Below, one piece after another: positions 1 through 10,700 of a stretch of DNA of 22,420 nt (the stretch's first letter is position 1; every line of letters starts with the position of its first letter). The position numbers and the translations under genes are program-made. This DNA is from Epichloe hybrida (Eukaryota; Ascomycota; Sordariomycetes; Hypocreales; Clavicipitaceae). Below the pieces are notes generated by a model, which did no database searches, had not been told where the DNA came from, and saw nothing but the letters and a program-made list of their open reading frames with translations. The DNA is taken from positions 1 to 22,420 of the forward strand of contig JAFEKR010000139.1 in NCBI GenBank assembly GCA_019022495.1, written 5' to 3'.

Positions 1-170
1 TGTTATTATATATCTCGTTGATGGTAGCCCGCTCTCGCATCACCGACTTTGCCGAGTCATGACAAATGTTATACTCTTCTTTCCTCCGCAGGACCTTACT
101 TTATCACCGTACCCATCGTACCATCAAAGGAAGCATCAAATCATCAAAGCATCACACACAGCACAATACA

Positions 171-641
171 ATGTACGGCTCGTACGGGTCGTATAGCTCT
201 TTGAGCACCATGTCAGCACCGCTGGACATTTCCTTCAACAACATTCGAAACCACGATTCTTCTTGCGCATTCCCTTCCTGGCCGAGACGCTCATCATTAT
301 CAGACTCGAAGCACGAGGAGCCGCGAGCGACTTCTTACCTCTCAGACGACGACCTCTTCCCCTCGGATCCGTTTGATGACGACAAATACAGCGTCTCTAG
401 CTCCAGCAGTTCCTCCTCTCCCGCCACAGTTCCCATGAATTCGCCGCCCCGTATATCCGACGAAGAATTCCTCAGAAGGGAATGTGAACGAGTCACGGTG
501 CAGAAGGAATATCTTCGACAAGTCAAGATGGAGAAGGAGCGTCGCCGCCAAGTCGCACTGAGAGTCCGAAAGAGCAGTCCGAAAAAGAGCCCCAAGAACA
601 AGCAAGCCTCTCTCACAACCATCACCGAGTCGGGCGAATGA
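171..641 (+). CDS. Small low-complexity charged protein, function unknown (156 aa)
   Basis: This is the only intact, plausibly expressed protein gene in the window. The frame opens at 66, but I place the start at the ATG at 171 (context CACAATACAATG, A at -3) because the 35 residues before it are basic, low in complexity and look like translated 5' UTR. From that start: residues 1-15 are Tyr/Ser/Gly-rich; about 41-60 Ser- and acid-rich with a TSYLSDDDLF motif; about 66-71 an acidic run; 76-83 eight serines; about 96-128 a charged segment (ISDEEFLRRECERV onward) likely to be one long helix or coiled coil; 132-144 a basic Ser/Lys tail that could be a nuclear-localisation or phosphorylation region. 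No signal peptide, membrane segment or enzyme motif is visible. It reminds me of conserved hypothetical proteins of Pezizomycotina, but I cannot name a family. Codon use and GC are normal, with no RIP-type stops. An upstream 5' UTR intron is possible (CTCCGCAG near 86-93). Confidence 0.72.
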   Translation: MYGSYGSYSSLSTMSAPLDISFNNIRNHDSSCAFPSWPRRSSLSDSKHEEPRATSYLSDDDLFPSDPFDDDKYSVSSSSSSSSPATVPMNSPPRISDEEFLRRECERVTVQKEYLRQVKMEKERRRQVALRVRKSSPKKSPKNKQASLTTITESGE

Positions 642-1649
642 AGCAGGATGACTCTTCGGCCATTGTCTTTGTCGGCGCGCCGTTTTGGACGCGTCCTCAC
701 CCTCCCTCTCACACACATGCGTACACACACACACACACACGCACACCGCATGCGACTTAGTACACCGGGTCTCACTCATAAGCTTTTGTTGACTCACCCA
801 CCCCACACCATCTTCTCTTTACACCACCTTATCAGATTTCCCCCCACGTACAATTCGGCCGAGCAGCGCGCGCGATCCAGTGCAGTTTTGGTGGGCTTGA
901 CTCGCTGGTCACGGATTCACCGACATCGCTGCCATGACAAACGGGCTGCACTGGCGCGGGAATAGTCGGCGCCTGCAACGGAGACGGACGCATGCTTTGG
1001 CGGAAGACGCGCGATAAGCCGCTGAGAGGTAGCAGACAGCACTAAACACCACGGTGCCTCTCGCCGCCGGGCATTCAGTTGCGGTGTTAAAAATTCGTCC
1101 CCCCTGTAGCCACCAGCCTCAGCGGATTGATTCATTCTACCGTCCCACCCACCAGCTGTGCTGGTCTACTCGCCTTCACGTGTCCAGGGTCCCTCAGTGG
1201 CACCGGCAACGCATCTCATTCTCGCCGACTCGATGGCCTCAACGCCTCTCCTGTCGGCTATCTAGCATGAAGTTCGGAAGCTTCTCCTGCATCAACCTCG
1301 TTCTCCATTTCCTTCCATGTTGTGGAGCATCTTCACATGCCGCACACATCCACTGTTGGTGTTGGTACCATCTCCCTCTCTTCATCCACACTTGGACATT
1401 ATTTTCCTGTGCGTTGTCAGCTCATCTTTGGCGAGCACTCTTCATTTATTGATTCCAATTACATCATGACGGGCATCATTCTATTGTTTCGGACTATTCG
1501 GGTCACAGAGGAGGACACACAAGGGCAGCATTCGATTAGATAGCGGAAGAGCAAACAATCCCGCAGGCATTTGTTAGTACAGGATACCATTTGACGTGGC
1601 TCAGACATCGGAATGATGGCCACTTGAAGCGATAACCATAAGATCTCCC
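642..1649. other. Non-coding DNA between the gene and the transposon block
   Basis: Composition is normal here, with frequent CpA and TpG, so RIP has not reached it. It should hold the 3' UTR and terminator of the gene ending at 641. Several frames of 70-130 codons are open but are Cys/His/Trp-rich translations of pyrimidine-rich DNA and resemble no protein I know. I see no second gene. The composition changes to AT-rich within a few tens of bases of about 1645. Confidence 0.5.
709..747. repeat. Imperfect CA dinucleotide microsatellite
   Basis: About 38 bases of mostly CA/AC repeats, broken by ATGCGT near 718, start about 70 bases after the stop codon at 641 and probably lie in the 3' UTR. 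CpA is the preferred RIP target, so this unmutated tract shows that RIP did not act on this side of the boundary. Confidence 0.9.
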
Positions 1650-4600
1650 TACGCTTATTAGCTATATAAGAGAACAATTCAAAACCAAGGATATATAGTA
1701 AAGATATCTGCTAGAGTAAAACAACACTTCCCTACAAGGGATAGCAAATAATGACCCAAGCAAGTTAATAATTAAATACTTTAATAAACTCATAGAAAGA
1801 CTAGCTATCTTACAACAAGCAGTGCCCAAAGTAGGCTAAACTAAAAGGGCACTCTAGAATTAACTTATTAGAGCCTATTATAGTATTCTAGAGTGCAGAG
1901 GAGCGATCATAAATCCGCCGGACAGACTACAAGAGTTCTGTAAATAGATTAGAATAACCCTTCGTCTTATTAAGAAAAAGAAGAAAAACTATTAACAGTT
2001 CCCAACCAAAGCTATAACCCTAGAGTAATTCTAGACTAACTAAAGATATAACAGGACTAGAAAAGAGACTTAATACCCCTCAAAACCATAAGGAAGAGGA
2101 GGTGCTCCCTACATAAAGAAGTGCTACGTATATGGTAAGGAAGGATACTAGTCATCTAAGCACCCTAAAGAGAACTATAAGAAGGCGTTTTAACACTTCA
2201 AGAATCACTACCTCACGGACCTAACTAATAACTCGTATTATTCGTTCCTCATATAGTATAAAGGAGACTACAAGTCTCTATCCCCTATTAATAATAAAAT
2301 CACTTAGTACATAAAGAGTATTAGATTTAATGACAGCCCTAATAATATAGACAGGCTAGTACCTACAAGCTTCTTTACTCACAGAACCTAGATTAATAGC
2401 GAAAGAATAGTTCAATTCCTAACAAGGCAAGCAGCTTATCATAGTCTAAGCAAAGAAGACCCCTTTTAGCAGGAACTTATGAATAAAGCCCTAGTAATAT
2501 TTATATTAGAAGATCGCTATTCCTATGCGACATTCCAAGGGATTATGCCTAATACAGGAGCCGCAAAGTTCTCTACCACAGGGCACCCTCAATTCCTTAC
2601 TTTACAACGTTAGATGCCCACATTATAGCTTAATGAATTAACAGAGAAGAAGGCATTAGTTAGATTCAGCGCGGGAGACCTAATTATCGCGCTTAGAGCA
2701 GCTAACGTGCCTACTCCCTTTAGAAATATCCTCTTTTAGGTCATCCCTATAAACACTCTATTCCTCTTATCCCTTAATAATATAGACTATCTAAAGATCA
2801 ACTTTAACATCTCTAAGAACATGCTATAATAAGGAAATATTAAAGTCCCTATTATACGCAAATAGGGCCACGCCTAGATACTTCTTACACAGAAAGAAGA
2901 AGCAGTTACTTAGAGCTACCTTACAGAAGGCAAGCTATAGCAATTATATCGCCGCTTTAGACATCTATTAATCTAACGTCTACACAAGGTTCTCTATAGA
3001 TTAGGGCATAATATTAACATTAAAGCTATTAGGGAGCTAATGAGAATTTACTACTAATACTAAATATATGTAAATAGCCCTAATCACTTTAAGTTCACCC
3101 TTAAAGATAAGTATAGCTTCAATTATAAAGTAATAGTAAATATCTTTTACCTAGATAGCAACCGCTTTACACTCCACGCTATAGATATAGGCATAGCGTT
3201 TAACATAGCGAAATTCCTTAACAACATCTTTACAAAAACAACCTAGAAAGCCCTCCAAATATACTAGATTAATGCTTACCTAGGCCCCCCAGACTTTATT
3301 ATTATAGACGCTAGAACGAACTTCCATAGCAATAAATTCAGATAATTCGTAGCTTTAATATTAATTTTAATTAAGGAAGTCCCTGTTAAGGCACACCATA
3401 GCATAGGGAAAGTTAAAAGGTATTATAAGCCACTCTAAAGAGCCTATAATATAATTAGACACAAATGCCTTACAACACTAGAACCTATTACCCTTTAAAT
3501 AGTAATTAAGGCCCTAAATAACACCACAGGCCCTAACAGTCTTATCCTAACCCTCCTTATCTTTAGAGCCTACCCACGCATAACAAATAAGTCCCCGCTA
3601 TCGCCTAATATCACATAGCATGTGATTATAGTATAACGCCATCTGAGGTTAAGGGCCTTACTAACGCAACAGCCTAGACGCCACAAACTTCTAACCGTTA
3701 AAGGTTGAGTCTAACAGAGAAAGCAAGAAGGTCAACCATAAGCTAGTACTAAACCTTACACTTAACATACCTAGAGGCCTAAAGACCTTTAGGTTAACAT
3801 CTATTAAGCCCTACTATAATAATCCTAGTATAAAGAAAATAGTAAAGCCTAGTAAAGAGGAAGGAAAGAAAGGGCAAGAGGCCTGTAATAAGAACATAGT
3901 ACTACTAATACCACTAAAGTAAGGACACAGAAGGCCACAGAAGAACCCTCCCGTAATGCCTCAAGGTGCTAATACCTTCCTATTAGCAAAAGAATATAGT
4001 AACCTAGCTCTCATAATTAAGCTACGTAAGAAAGGAATCATTAAGACCCTAGGCAAACCATTTAAGCTATTAATAAAAGCGGAGATTAACACTCTAATTA
4101 AGTAAGGTATGTTTAAATTCATTATATTTAACAAGGAAGAACATAGTAGGATTCGGATCTTTAATTCCTAAATTATTAATAAGATTAAAGGCAAGATAAC
4201 AAAACCCTATAAAAAGTCACGCCTTATAATCCAAGGGTATAAGAATAAAGGGAAATAGGCTATTCTTACACAGGCCCTAACAATTCAACGCGCAAGCTAA
4301 CGTCTTATCCTCGCAATAGCCCCATTAGTAAGATTAAGGAAATTCCTTATCTAGCTAAGAGATATCTATTAGGCTTATATATAGGCCTATACATTACTAG
4401 AGCGGCTAATCCTAGCGTGCTTGCTAATTCAGATACAGCATCTCTACCCGCCTAGTATAATCTTAAGGGTTATAAAACCCCTTTACAGGCTCGCAGAGGC
4501 AGGAACACACTAGTGGGTTACGTATTATAAGCATCACAGAGAGAACCTCTAGATAGAAACCTCTACGTATAATCCCTACCTGCTTATAACTACAAAGGAA

Positions 4601-5590
4601 AGCCCTAACTTTACCTACGTTAAAATACAGACCAATAACATAATCAGCCTCTTAGACAAGAAGTTCTCTAAGAAGGAAGAGACCTAGCTTACTATAGTAA
4701 GCTTTAACATAAAGCTAAAGCAATTCCTAACTTAGGACTACCCTCTCATATTTAACAGTAGTATTATCTTACTAGAGAATAATACTATTAAGATCTAGTA
4801 GAAAAGGCAGAGTAATAAGTTAGAGTTAGTTCTAATAACTAACTTAAAGCGCAAATACATTAAGCAGAGGGCCTAAGGCACTTATATTGCCTTAATCTGC
4901 TAACTAGAGGCTTACTTTAACCTATCTATTACTATATAATACCAGGAGCTAACCCTAGAGGACGTAAAAGCCCTTAATCACTACCTAAAGTAGTAGATAG
5001 ATCACCCAGAGAGAGGTCTAACGTTTATCCTAATTAACCTTAAGAAGGCAAAGCTCTTTGCCTTTATAGATAGATCCTTTACTAATAACCAGGACCTATC
5101 CTTATAACTAGGATATGTACTTATCCTAGCAAACAAAGACTACACTAATAGCAAGTTTATAATCAAAGGTAATATCATACACTTCAGCTTAACAAAGAGC
5201 AAGAGAGTTACGCAAAGCGTGCTTACCTTAGAAGTCTATAGCATAGTAGCTAGTGTTAATATAGCTTATGTAATTATAACTACCCTAAACTTAGTTACTA
5301 ACTAACTAAAGCTCCCGAAGATCCTAGTTATTGCATATACGAATTTATACTCCTTATATAAGTGCCTTATTAAGCTTAGTATAATAAAGGAGAAACGCCT
5401 AATAATTAATATTATAGCCCTTTAATAGTTATATAAACGCCAAGAACTCTACGAGATCTAATAGATTAATAGAGAGAATAACCTAGCTAATGCCTTCATA
5501 AAGGCATTACCTAATAAGGCCCTTAAGAGCTTTATCTTAACTAACTAGATAACTATCTAGATAGAGGGATAGGTTACCTACGCATAATAC
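1650..5590 (+). pseudogene. Copia-1 gag-pol relic (gag-PR-IN-RT-RNase H)
   Basis: The reading frame is the one starting at 1651 up to about 3690, then shifts by one base before about 3716 (frame of 5060), so there is one frameshift plus dozens of stops. Visible landmarks: C-terminal gag from 1650; zinc knuckle at about 2122-2166 reading CYVYGKEGY*SSKH, where the second Cys is now Tyr (TAT) and the expected Trp is TAG; protease GIMPNTGAA at 2539-2565, with catalytic Asp now Asn (2551-2553); integrase zinc-finger area from about 2950; integrase core about 3060-3690, with the third catalytic residue Glu now Lys (3415-3417); IN-RT linker ending SIKPYY near 3810; reverse transcriptase about 4000-4750 with QTNN in place of QTDD (4628-4639); RNase H from about 5060 (AFIDRSFTNNQDLS) to about 5570. 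Family assignment is from recognised motifs and domain order. The replaced residues are what known relatives carry, and their cause (RIP) is inferred. Confidence 0.87.
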
Positions 5591-5770
5591 ACGCAGTAAG
5601 AGGAAAAGGTAATTCTCTAGGAGGGTAGCCATAGGGATAAGATAGTAATACGCAGGGGATCTACGCCCCTATAGTTAACATCCCTAGCGGCCACAACTAC
5701 GCTAGCCCACTAGGCCCTCCTAGTAAACCACAGAAATTAATAGTAGTGCGTAGGAGGATAAAGGTATTAC

Positions 5771-5785
5771 TAAGGAGGAGGAAGA
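5771..5785 (+). other. Probable polypurine tract of Copia-1
   Basis: The purine-rich run AAGGAGGAGGAAGA lies immediately before the probable LTR start (TATTGTATACGCGC, where the expected TG is now TA or the LTR starts at TG 5789). In LTR elements this tract primes plus-strand DNA synthesis. The position fits the plus orientation of the polyprotein. Confidence 0.5.
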
Positions 5786-6260
5786 TATTGTATACGCGCT
5801 ATGGTGTGGTATATATATTATTTTAAGGAAAAGAAAGAATTCAGAAGGACCTACTTATCCTTACACAAGCTTATAGGCTAAGCAAGATTGTTATTTCCCT
5901 TTTATTAGCAACTATACGCCTAGACAGGCTATAAGTTCTTTTCCTTATATCCCCTATTAATCACATTCTTAATCTATCTTTCTTTTTTATTTCTCTGATT
6001 AATATCGCGTGTTAATAATTATATTAAAAGAGAGAAGTTCTAGTATTAGAACAAAGGTAATATTAATCGCGCGTCGCAGCCGCAATTACCTGGCAGAAGT
6101 TCGGGCCGCGCGCGGACCCCACATATAACCCATAACCCAGCACGTTAATTAGCTAGGAAATGTAGGGACACAAACGCGCAACCCCTTTTTCCCTTTATGT
6201 ATCGTAACTTCTAGCTTTTTACCTCTCTTTTCCTATAACTCAATCAATCATAATAACAAA
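5786..6260 (+). repeat. Probable 3' LTR of Copia-1, boundaries approximate
   Basis: This segment follows the polypurine tract and begins TATTGTATACGCGC, consistent with a TGTTGTATAC-type LTR start hit by one TpG-to-TpA change. It contains a CpG-rich stretch at about 6064-6120 and a TATA-like ACATATAACCC near 6121. A CAATCATAATAACA segment near 6245-6258 could be the end. No 5' copy exists in the window, so neither the end nor a target duplication can be confirmed. Confidence 0.4.
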
Positions 6261-6370
6261 CAACGTAGCCTAGAATAGATAATTAATAATGATACTATTC
6301 TTCGGGCTCACGACTGTATTACATTGAATTCAATACCCTGTGAATCCAACAATAATATAATTAACTTTTT
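6261..6370. other. Unassigned AT-rich stretch between Copia-1 and the tandem array
   Basis: The left end of hAT-1 is expected in or near this stretch, but I see no CAGAGC terminal repeat and no copy of the 8-bp sequence GGTGTAAC that flanks the right end. The left end is therefore lost, mutated or outside what I can recognise. Confidence 0.4.
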
Positions 6371-7015
6371 TATAGCTTATTTGCTTAGATATTTATGATT
6401 TTCTCTTAAAAAGTAAGTATATATAAAAGTGGGTCTTACTAATTATAGTAGTAACTTCTTTATTACTTATTTGCTTAAATGTATATGATTTTCTATTAAA
6501 AAGAAGGTATACTTAAAAGTGAATCCAAAGTGGGTCTTACTAATAATAGTATAAACTTCTTTATAGCTTATTTACTTAAATATTTATGATTTTCTCTTAA
6601 AAAAGAGGTATATATAAAAGTGGGTCTAAAGTGGGCCTTACTAGTTATTATGTTAACTTCTTAACAGAATATTTGCTTAGATATTTATGATTTTCTCTTA
6701 AAAAGGAGGTATATATAAAAGTGGGTCTAAAGTGGGTTTTACTAATTATAGTACTTTTTTCTTTATAGCTTATTTAGTAAGATATTTATGATTTCCCCCA
6801 TAAAAAGTAAGTATATATAAAAGTGGGTCTAAAGTGGGTCCTAATAATAATAGTATTCACTTCTTTATAGCTTATTTGCTTAGATATGTATGATTTTCTC
6901 TTAAAAAGAAGGTATATATTAAAGTGGGTCTAAAGTGAGTTTTACTAATTATAGTACTTACTTCTTTTTAGCTTATTTAGTAAGATATTAATGATTTTCT
7001 ATTAAAATAAGTTTA
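6371..7015. repeat. Tandem array, about 7 units of ~101 bp
   Basis: Successive units start near 6371, 6461, 6562, 6662, 6764, 6866 and 6968, giving a spacing of 100-102 bp except for a short first unit (90 bp). Each unit has TTATGATTTTCTCTTAAAAA, then a TATATAAAAGTGGGTCTAA core with AGTGGGTC-like words usually doubled, then an ACTTCTTTATAGCTTATTT segment. The same AGTGGGTCTAAA core recurs in a second array inside hAT-2, which links this array to the hAT-like family. Confidence 0.88.
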
Positions 7016-7205
7016 CTTTAAAGAAGTTTTTAATATTTTTCTTAGAAATAAGCTTAAAAGATAAGTTTTATTAGTTTTATAAGTAATAAGTAATAAGTAA
7101 AGTTAGTATAGTAATTTAATCTTAATATATATTTTTTACAAACTTACTATATACTTTTCTAATTATTTAAGTAATTTCTTACTATTAATTTCTAATTACT
7201 TAACC
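6371..7205. mobile_element. hAT-1, left surviving part (split by Copia-A)
   Basis: The ~101-bp array followed by about 190 bp of A+T-rich non-coding DNA occupies the same relative place as the array and following AT-rich stretch in hAT-2. The sequence stops at Copia-A and resumes at 13339, where a hAT-type end is found. No coding potential is visible. That both pieces belong to one element is inferred from the shared array and the TAACC duplication at the break (7201-7205 and 13339-13343). The left terminus was not found. Confidence 0.55.
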
Positions 7206-7436
7206 TGTTAGTTACACTAAGGGATTGGTATACACTAGTGCAACGTAGGGTTAGGTTTAATGATATAATAAGGTCTAAGGATTGAAGCTATCTATAGCGT
7301 TATGTGGCTACAAGAAAAAGGGGCCGTAAGTTACGTGTGTGCCTTGCGTATAGGTGTAGCTAATTATAATGCGGCGTCGCCGCATATGCTTCACTTTCCT
7401 AGTAGTTAACCTAATATTAACCTAGTTATTATAACA
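7206..7436 (-). repeat. Copia-A LTR, left copy (3' LTR of the element)
   Basis: It starts TGTTAGTTACACTAAGG and ends TTATTATAACA. It aligns along its whole length with 13107-13338 with one length difference near 7318. Its left (outer) half keeps TpG/CpA sites, for example GGATTGGTATAC and GTGCAACG, that are TpA in the other copy. Its right (inner) half is RIP-mutated. Confidence 0.93.
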
Positions 7437-7458
7437 CTAGTAACTTCTCTTTTTAGGA
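7437..7458 (-). other. Polypurine tract of Copia-A
   Basis: Read on the minus strand this is CTAAAAAGAGAAGTTACTAG directly before the LTR. Copia-B has AAAAAGAGAGAAACTACTAG at the same place (13843-13862). Conservation between the two families and the position support a plus-strand primer site and the minus orientation. Confidence 0.65.
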
Positions 7459-7789
7459 AGAAAGTAAGGTAGGATATATCTAATACTAAAAGAGGGAATT
7501 AGTAGGTATATAAATAAAATAAGCCTATATAAGGATAAGTAAGTCTAATATTAAATTTAGACTCCCTATTAGTTAGTAATAAAATGCAAGGAAAAATCGC
7601 TTAATCTACGGATTAGGAAGTAGGCTTAATTAGAAGCTCTAAAAGCTTAAAAAACGTAATAAAATTAGAATTATTTGAAATAAATATAAGTAGATATAGG
7701 GAAATAAAATAAGGGCTTCTTATTAGCTTAGCTATAGTTGGACTAGACTCTTATTAATCTTATCTAGTCTCTAGTCTCTTTACCTAGCC

Positions 7790-10700
7790 TTTAACTTAAA
7801 TTATAGCTTTGTTTAAGTTAATAAAGGTCTTAAGGCTCTTATTTAGAGATGCCTTTATTATTACGTTAGTAAGGTTATTATTGCTATTAATCTATTATAC
7901 TTTGTAAATCTCTTGTTGCTTGTATAATTACTAAAGTGCTATAATATTAATTATAAGGTATTTCTCCTTTATAGAACCTAGCTTTATAAGACACTTATAT
8001 AATAAAAAAGAGTCTATATAGATAATTATAGGGATATGGTTAATCTTTAATTAGTTTATAATTATATTAAGGGTTGTGGTAATTACATAGGCTATATTAG
8101 CACCTTATACTATTAAGTATAGTTTAGAAGTGAGGGCGCTATAGGTTATATGCTTGCTTTTTATTAAGTTATATATAATAATATTACCTCTTAAGGTAAA
8201 TATATTATCTTTTGCCTCTTTATTACTAATAATAATTACATATCCTATCTAGGAACTTAGATCTTTATTATTAGCAAGGGATTTATCTATAAACATAAAT
8301 AACTTCGCATTCTTAAGGTCTAGAGGGATGTAATATAAGCCTTAGTCTTAATGTTAGATCTGCTAGTTAAGTTACTTATTTAATTAAGTTATATTATTAG
8401 GAGTTAGATCTTGATATTATACTGCGATGAATAGGTTGTAAAGGGCTTTAGGTTAATAGATAGTTATAATATAACTTCCTTACGCTTATTGTTTAATGTA
8501 ATTTTATTTTATAGTTAGTAATTATAAGTTAATTTGCCTAATCTTCTTACTCTAGCCTTTCTAATAAAGTCCTATTAAATTATTAGCGTTCTAGGTAAGG
8601 ATATATAAAGGCAGTTTTCTGCTTTTAGCTGCTAAAATTTTCTCTATAGTTCTTTAGTTATAAAAGAAATCGTTAGACTGTATTATTAGTCTATATACTA
8701 ACTACTCTAAAGAGGTTGTTATTATTCTCTTCTATAATTAGTAAGCATAGGTTGTAGGATAAAGTTATTATCTTAAGTATCTCTTTATAGTAATAGAAGT
8801 AGGTTACAAACTAGTAGGTTCTAGCTTCTATAATTCTATATAAAGGCTTAATAACTTCTATAATAGTTCCTTTAGGGAATAGATATGCTATTTACTTAGG
8901 TAATATAGTAATAATCAATCTTACAAGCTATGTTTTTAATTATATGTAAGCTTATGTGATGTCTTGAATCCATAGGATAATTCCTCTAGATCTAAGTAAT
9001 AGTGCGATCGCGATAATTAATTATTAGCTTAATCTTTAGATTATTAGGGATTAGGTTAGGATAAATTCCTTCCCTTTATTATTCATCCCTTAAATCATAA
9101 GTTATAACTTTTTATATAGCATAGCTATTCCTTTGCCTTTAATTTCTCTTACTATATAAGATTTAAAGAGTCTCTTATTACTATGCTTAGCAGGATTAAA
9201 TAGCGTAAATCTAAATATATTATAGGCTTACAAAGCATTAATCTTAATCTAATCTAATAGCTTAAAGGGCTTACCTAGGGTTATAATCTTTCCTTCTTAA
9301 TATAACTAAAGGGCTAGATCCTAATTAGCTTCTTTCTTTACTATAATAAATACTATGCTTAACTTACTATTAGCTATAAGTTCCTTTATTAATACTTCCT
9401 CTTAGTCTTTGTTTACTAAGTACGTAGTTACTATATATTTAGTTCCTATAAGGTTAAATTAAACTATAAGCTTCTTTTATAGTCTTTTATACTTTCTCTT
9501 AGGCTATAGGAGTTCCTTATTTATTTCTAAAGCTTTAGGGATAATCTCTTTAATTATTAAAGTCTTATCTATATCTGTAGCTTAGTCTTTGCCTCTAGGT
9601 GTTAACTTATAAAGTTCTTTAGTATAGTATAAGTTATAATAGTATAGTTTAATAACTATTAATTAGAATCTTATTAGTCTATAAGGTATTTAAAGGGTAT
9701 AGGTTTCTCTATTAGTAGTAAGAAGCTTATAAGGGCTATGCTATCTATCTTTCTCTCTCTATACGCGTATATCTAACTGTAATAGAAGTTAGTGTGTTAG
9801 TAGTGTATTTAGGCTATTTTAGGTTCTTAGAGCATTATAAACTTATTACTTTGCTAGGAGTTATTAGACCTTATTAGTGGCTTTATAGATTACTTTAGCT
9901 TATTAAATAATAGATATACTTGGCGGTAACTTATTAGTTATTTATAGATATATACTAAAGACAAGAATCATAGGAATAAGACTATTAGGGCTTGCTAAGT
10001 TATTTATAGCTTTTATAGCTATCTAAAGTTATTACTTAGGCGTAAGATCTTAACCTATAGAGTCTATAATAATTATATAGGCTTGCTGTAATAGTTTGTA
10101 ATAGCGTTTAACTTTTCTAATGCTATTATAAGCCTTAACTAGAACTTTATTAATCTTGATTAATAGCAATTATATATAATACTTAAATTCTGCTAATATA
10201 AAGTTCTTTTTAGTATTATAGATAATTTTTTCTAGAGGACTAAGGTAGGTGTTAATCTAGTATTTATGTAATATATTCCAAATGTTACAGGCCTTTTGCT
10301 TATTTAGATTAAGGAATTAGGCTGCTTAAAACAAAGTTATAGAATTAATAATATAAAGAATAAGCTATTTATTAATCTAAATAATATTAACTATAATCTT
10401 GTAGTTAAACTTATGGTTATCTTTAATTATAAACTTAAATTTACCTAGGGCCTTTCTATTTATTTAGTAATAGTGGTAAATTTTAGTTAATTATTTAATA
10501 GCCTTTGCTTTAATATTATAGCTAGCTTAGTTTAGTATCTTTATAAGCTATTTAACTAATAGATAACTAAATTATTAATATAGTTAACGGAGTTCTATTT
10601 CTAATAGGTAAAAAGCTACTATTTCTCTAGCTTCTAGAGTCTACTAAAGATATCCCTATTTCCTAATAATAAGAACTATCTTATTATCTTAGATTAATAT

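Larger units (their letters stand above)
1650..6260 (+). mobile_element. Copia-1: 5'-truncated, RIP-mutated Ty1/copia retrotransposon
   Basis: The domain order gag zinc knuckle, protease, integrase, reverse transcriptase, RNase H is that of Ty1/copia (Pseudoviridae-type) elements. Recognisable gag coding begins abruptly near 1650 in the middle of gag, so the 5' LTR, leader and N-terminal gag are missing and the left edge is a truncation junction with single-copy DNA. A purine-rich tract near 5771-5785 is followed by a probable 3' LTR. Codons for Trp and Gln are widely replaced by TAG/TAA, as expected for TpG-to-TpA and CpA-to-TpA changes on both strands. The right end is approximate because no second LTR is available for comparison. 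Confidence 0.85.

Noticed and set aside
66..170. In-frame upstream extension (35 residues) of the gene at 171-641
   Set aside because: The extension is basic, low in complexity and looks like untranslated sequence. The ATG at 171 has the better context and starts the more structured protein.
335..806. Open frames on the minus strand across the gene
   Set aside because: They are antisense to a convincing plus-strand gene and run into the CA repeat, giving Cys/Val/Arg repeats typical of shadow translation.
1267..1452. Possible 61-residue secreted Cys-containing peptide starting MKFGSF
   Set aside because: Its hydrophobic start resembles a signal peptide, but the rest is Trp/His/Cys-rich translation of CT-rich DNA with no recognisable pattern. 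Nothing supports expression.
7244..7256. Telomere-like TAGGGTTAGG
   Set aside because: It is a single short match inside both Copia-A LTRs, not a tandem array. A similar single match near 20500 is also isolated.
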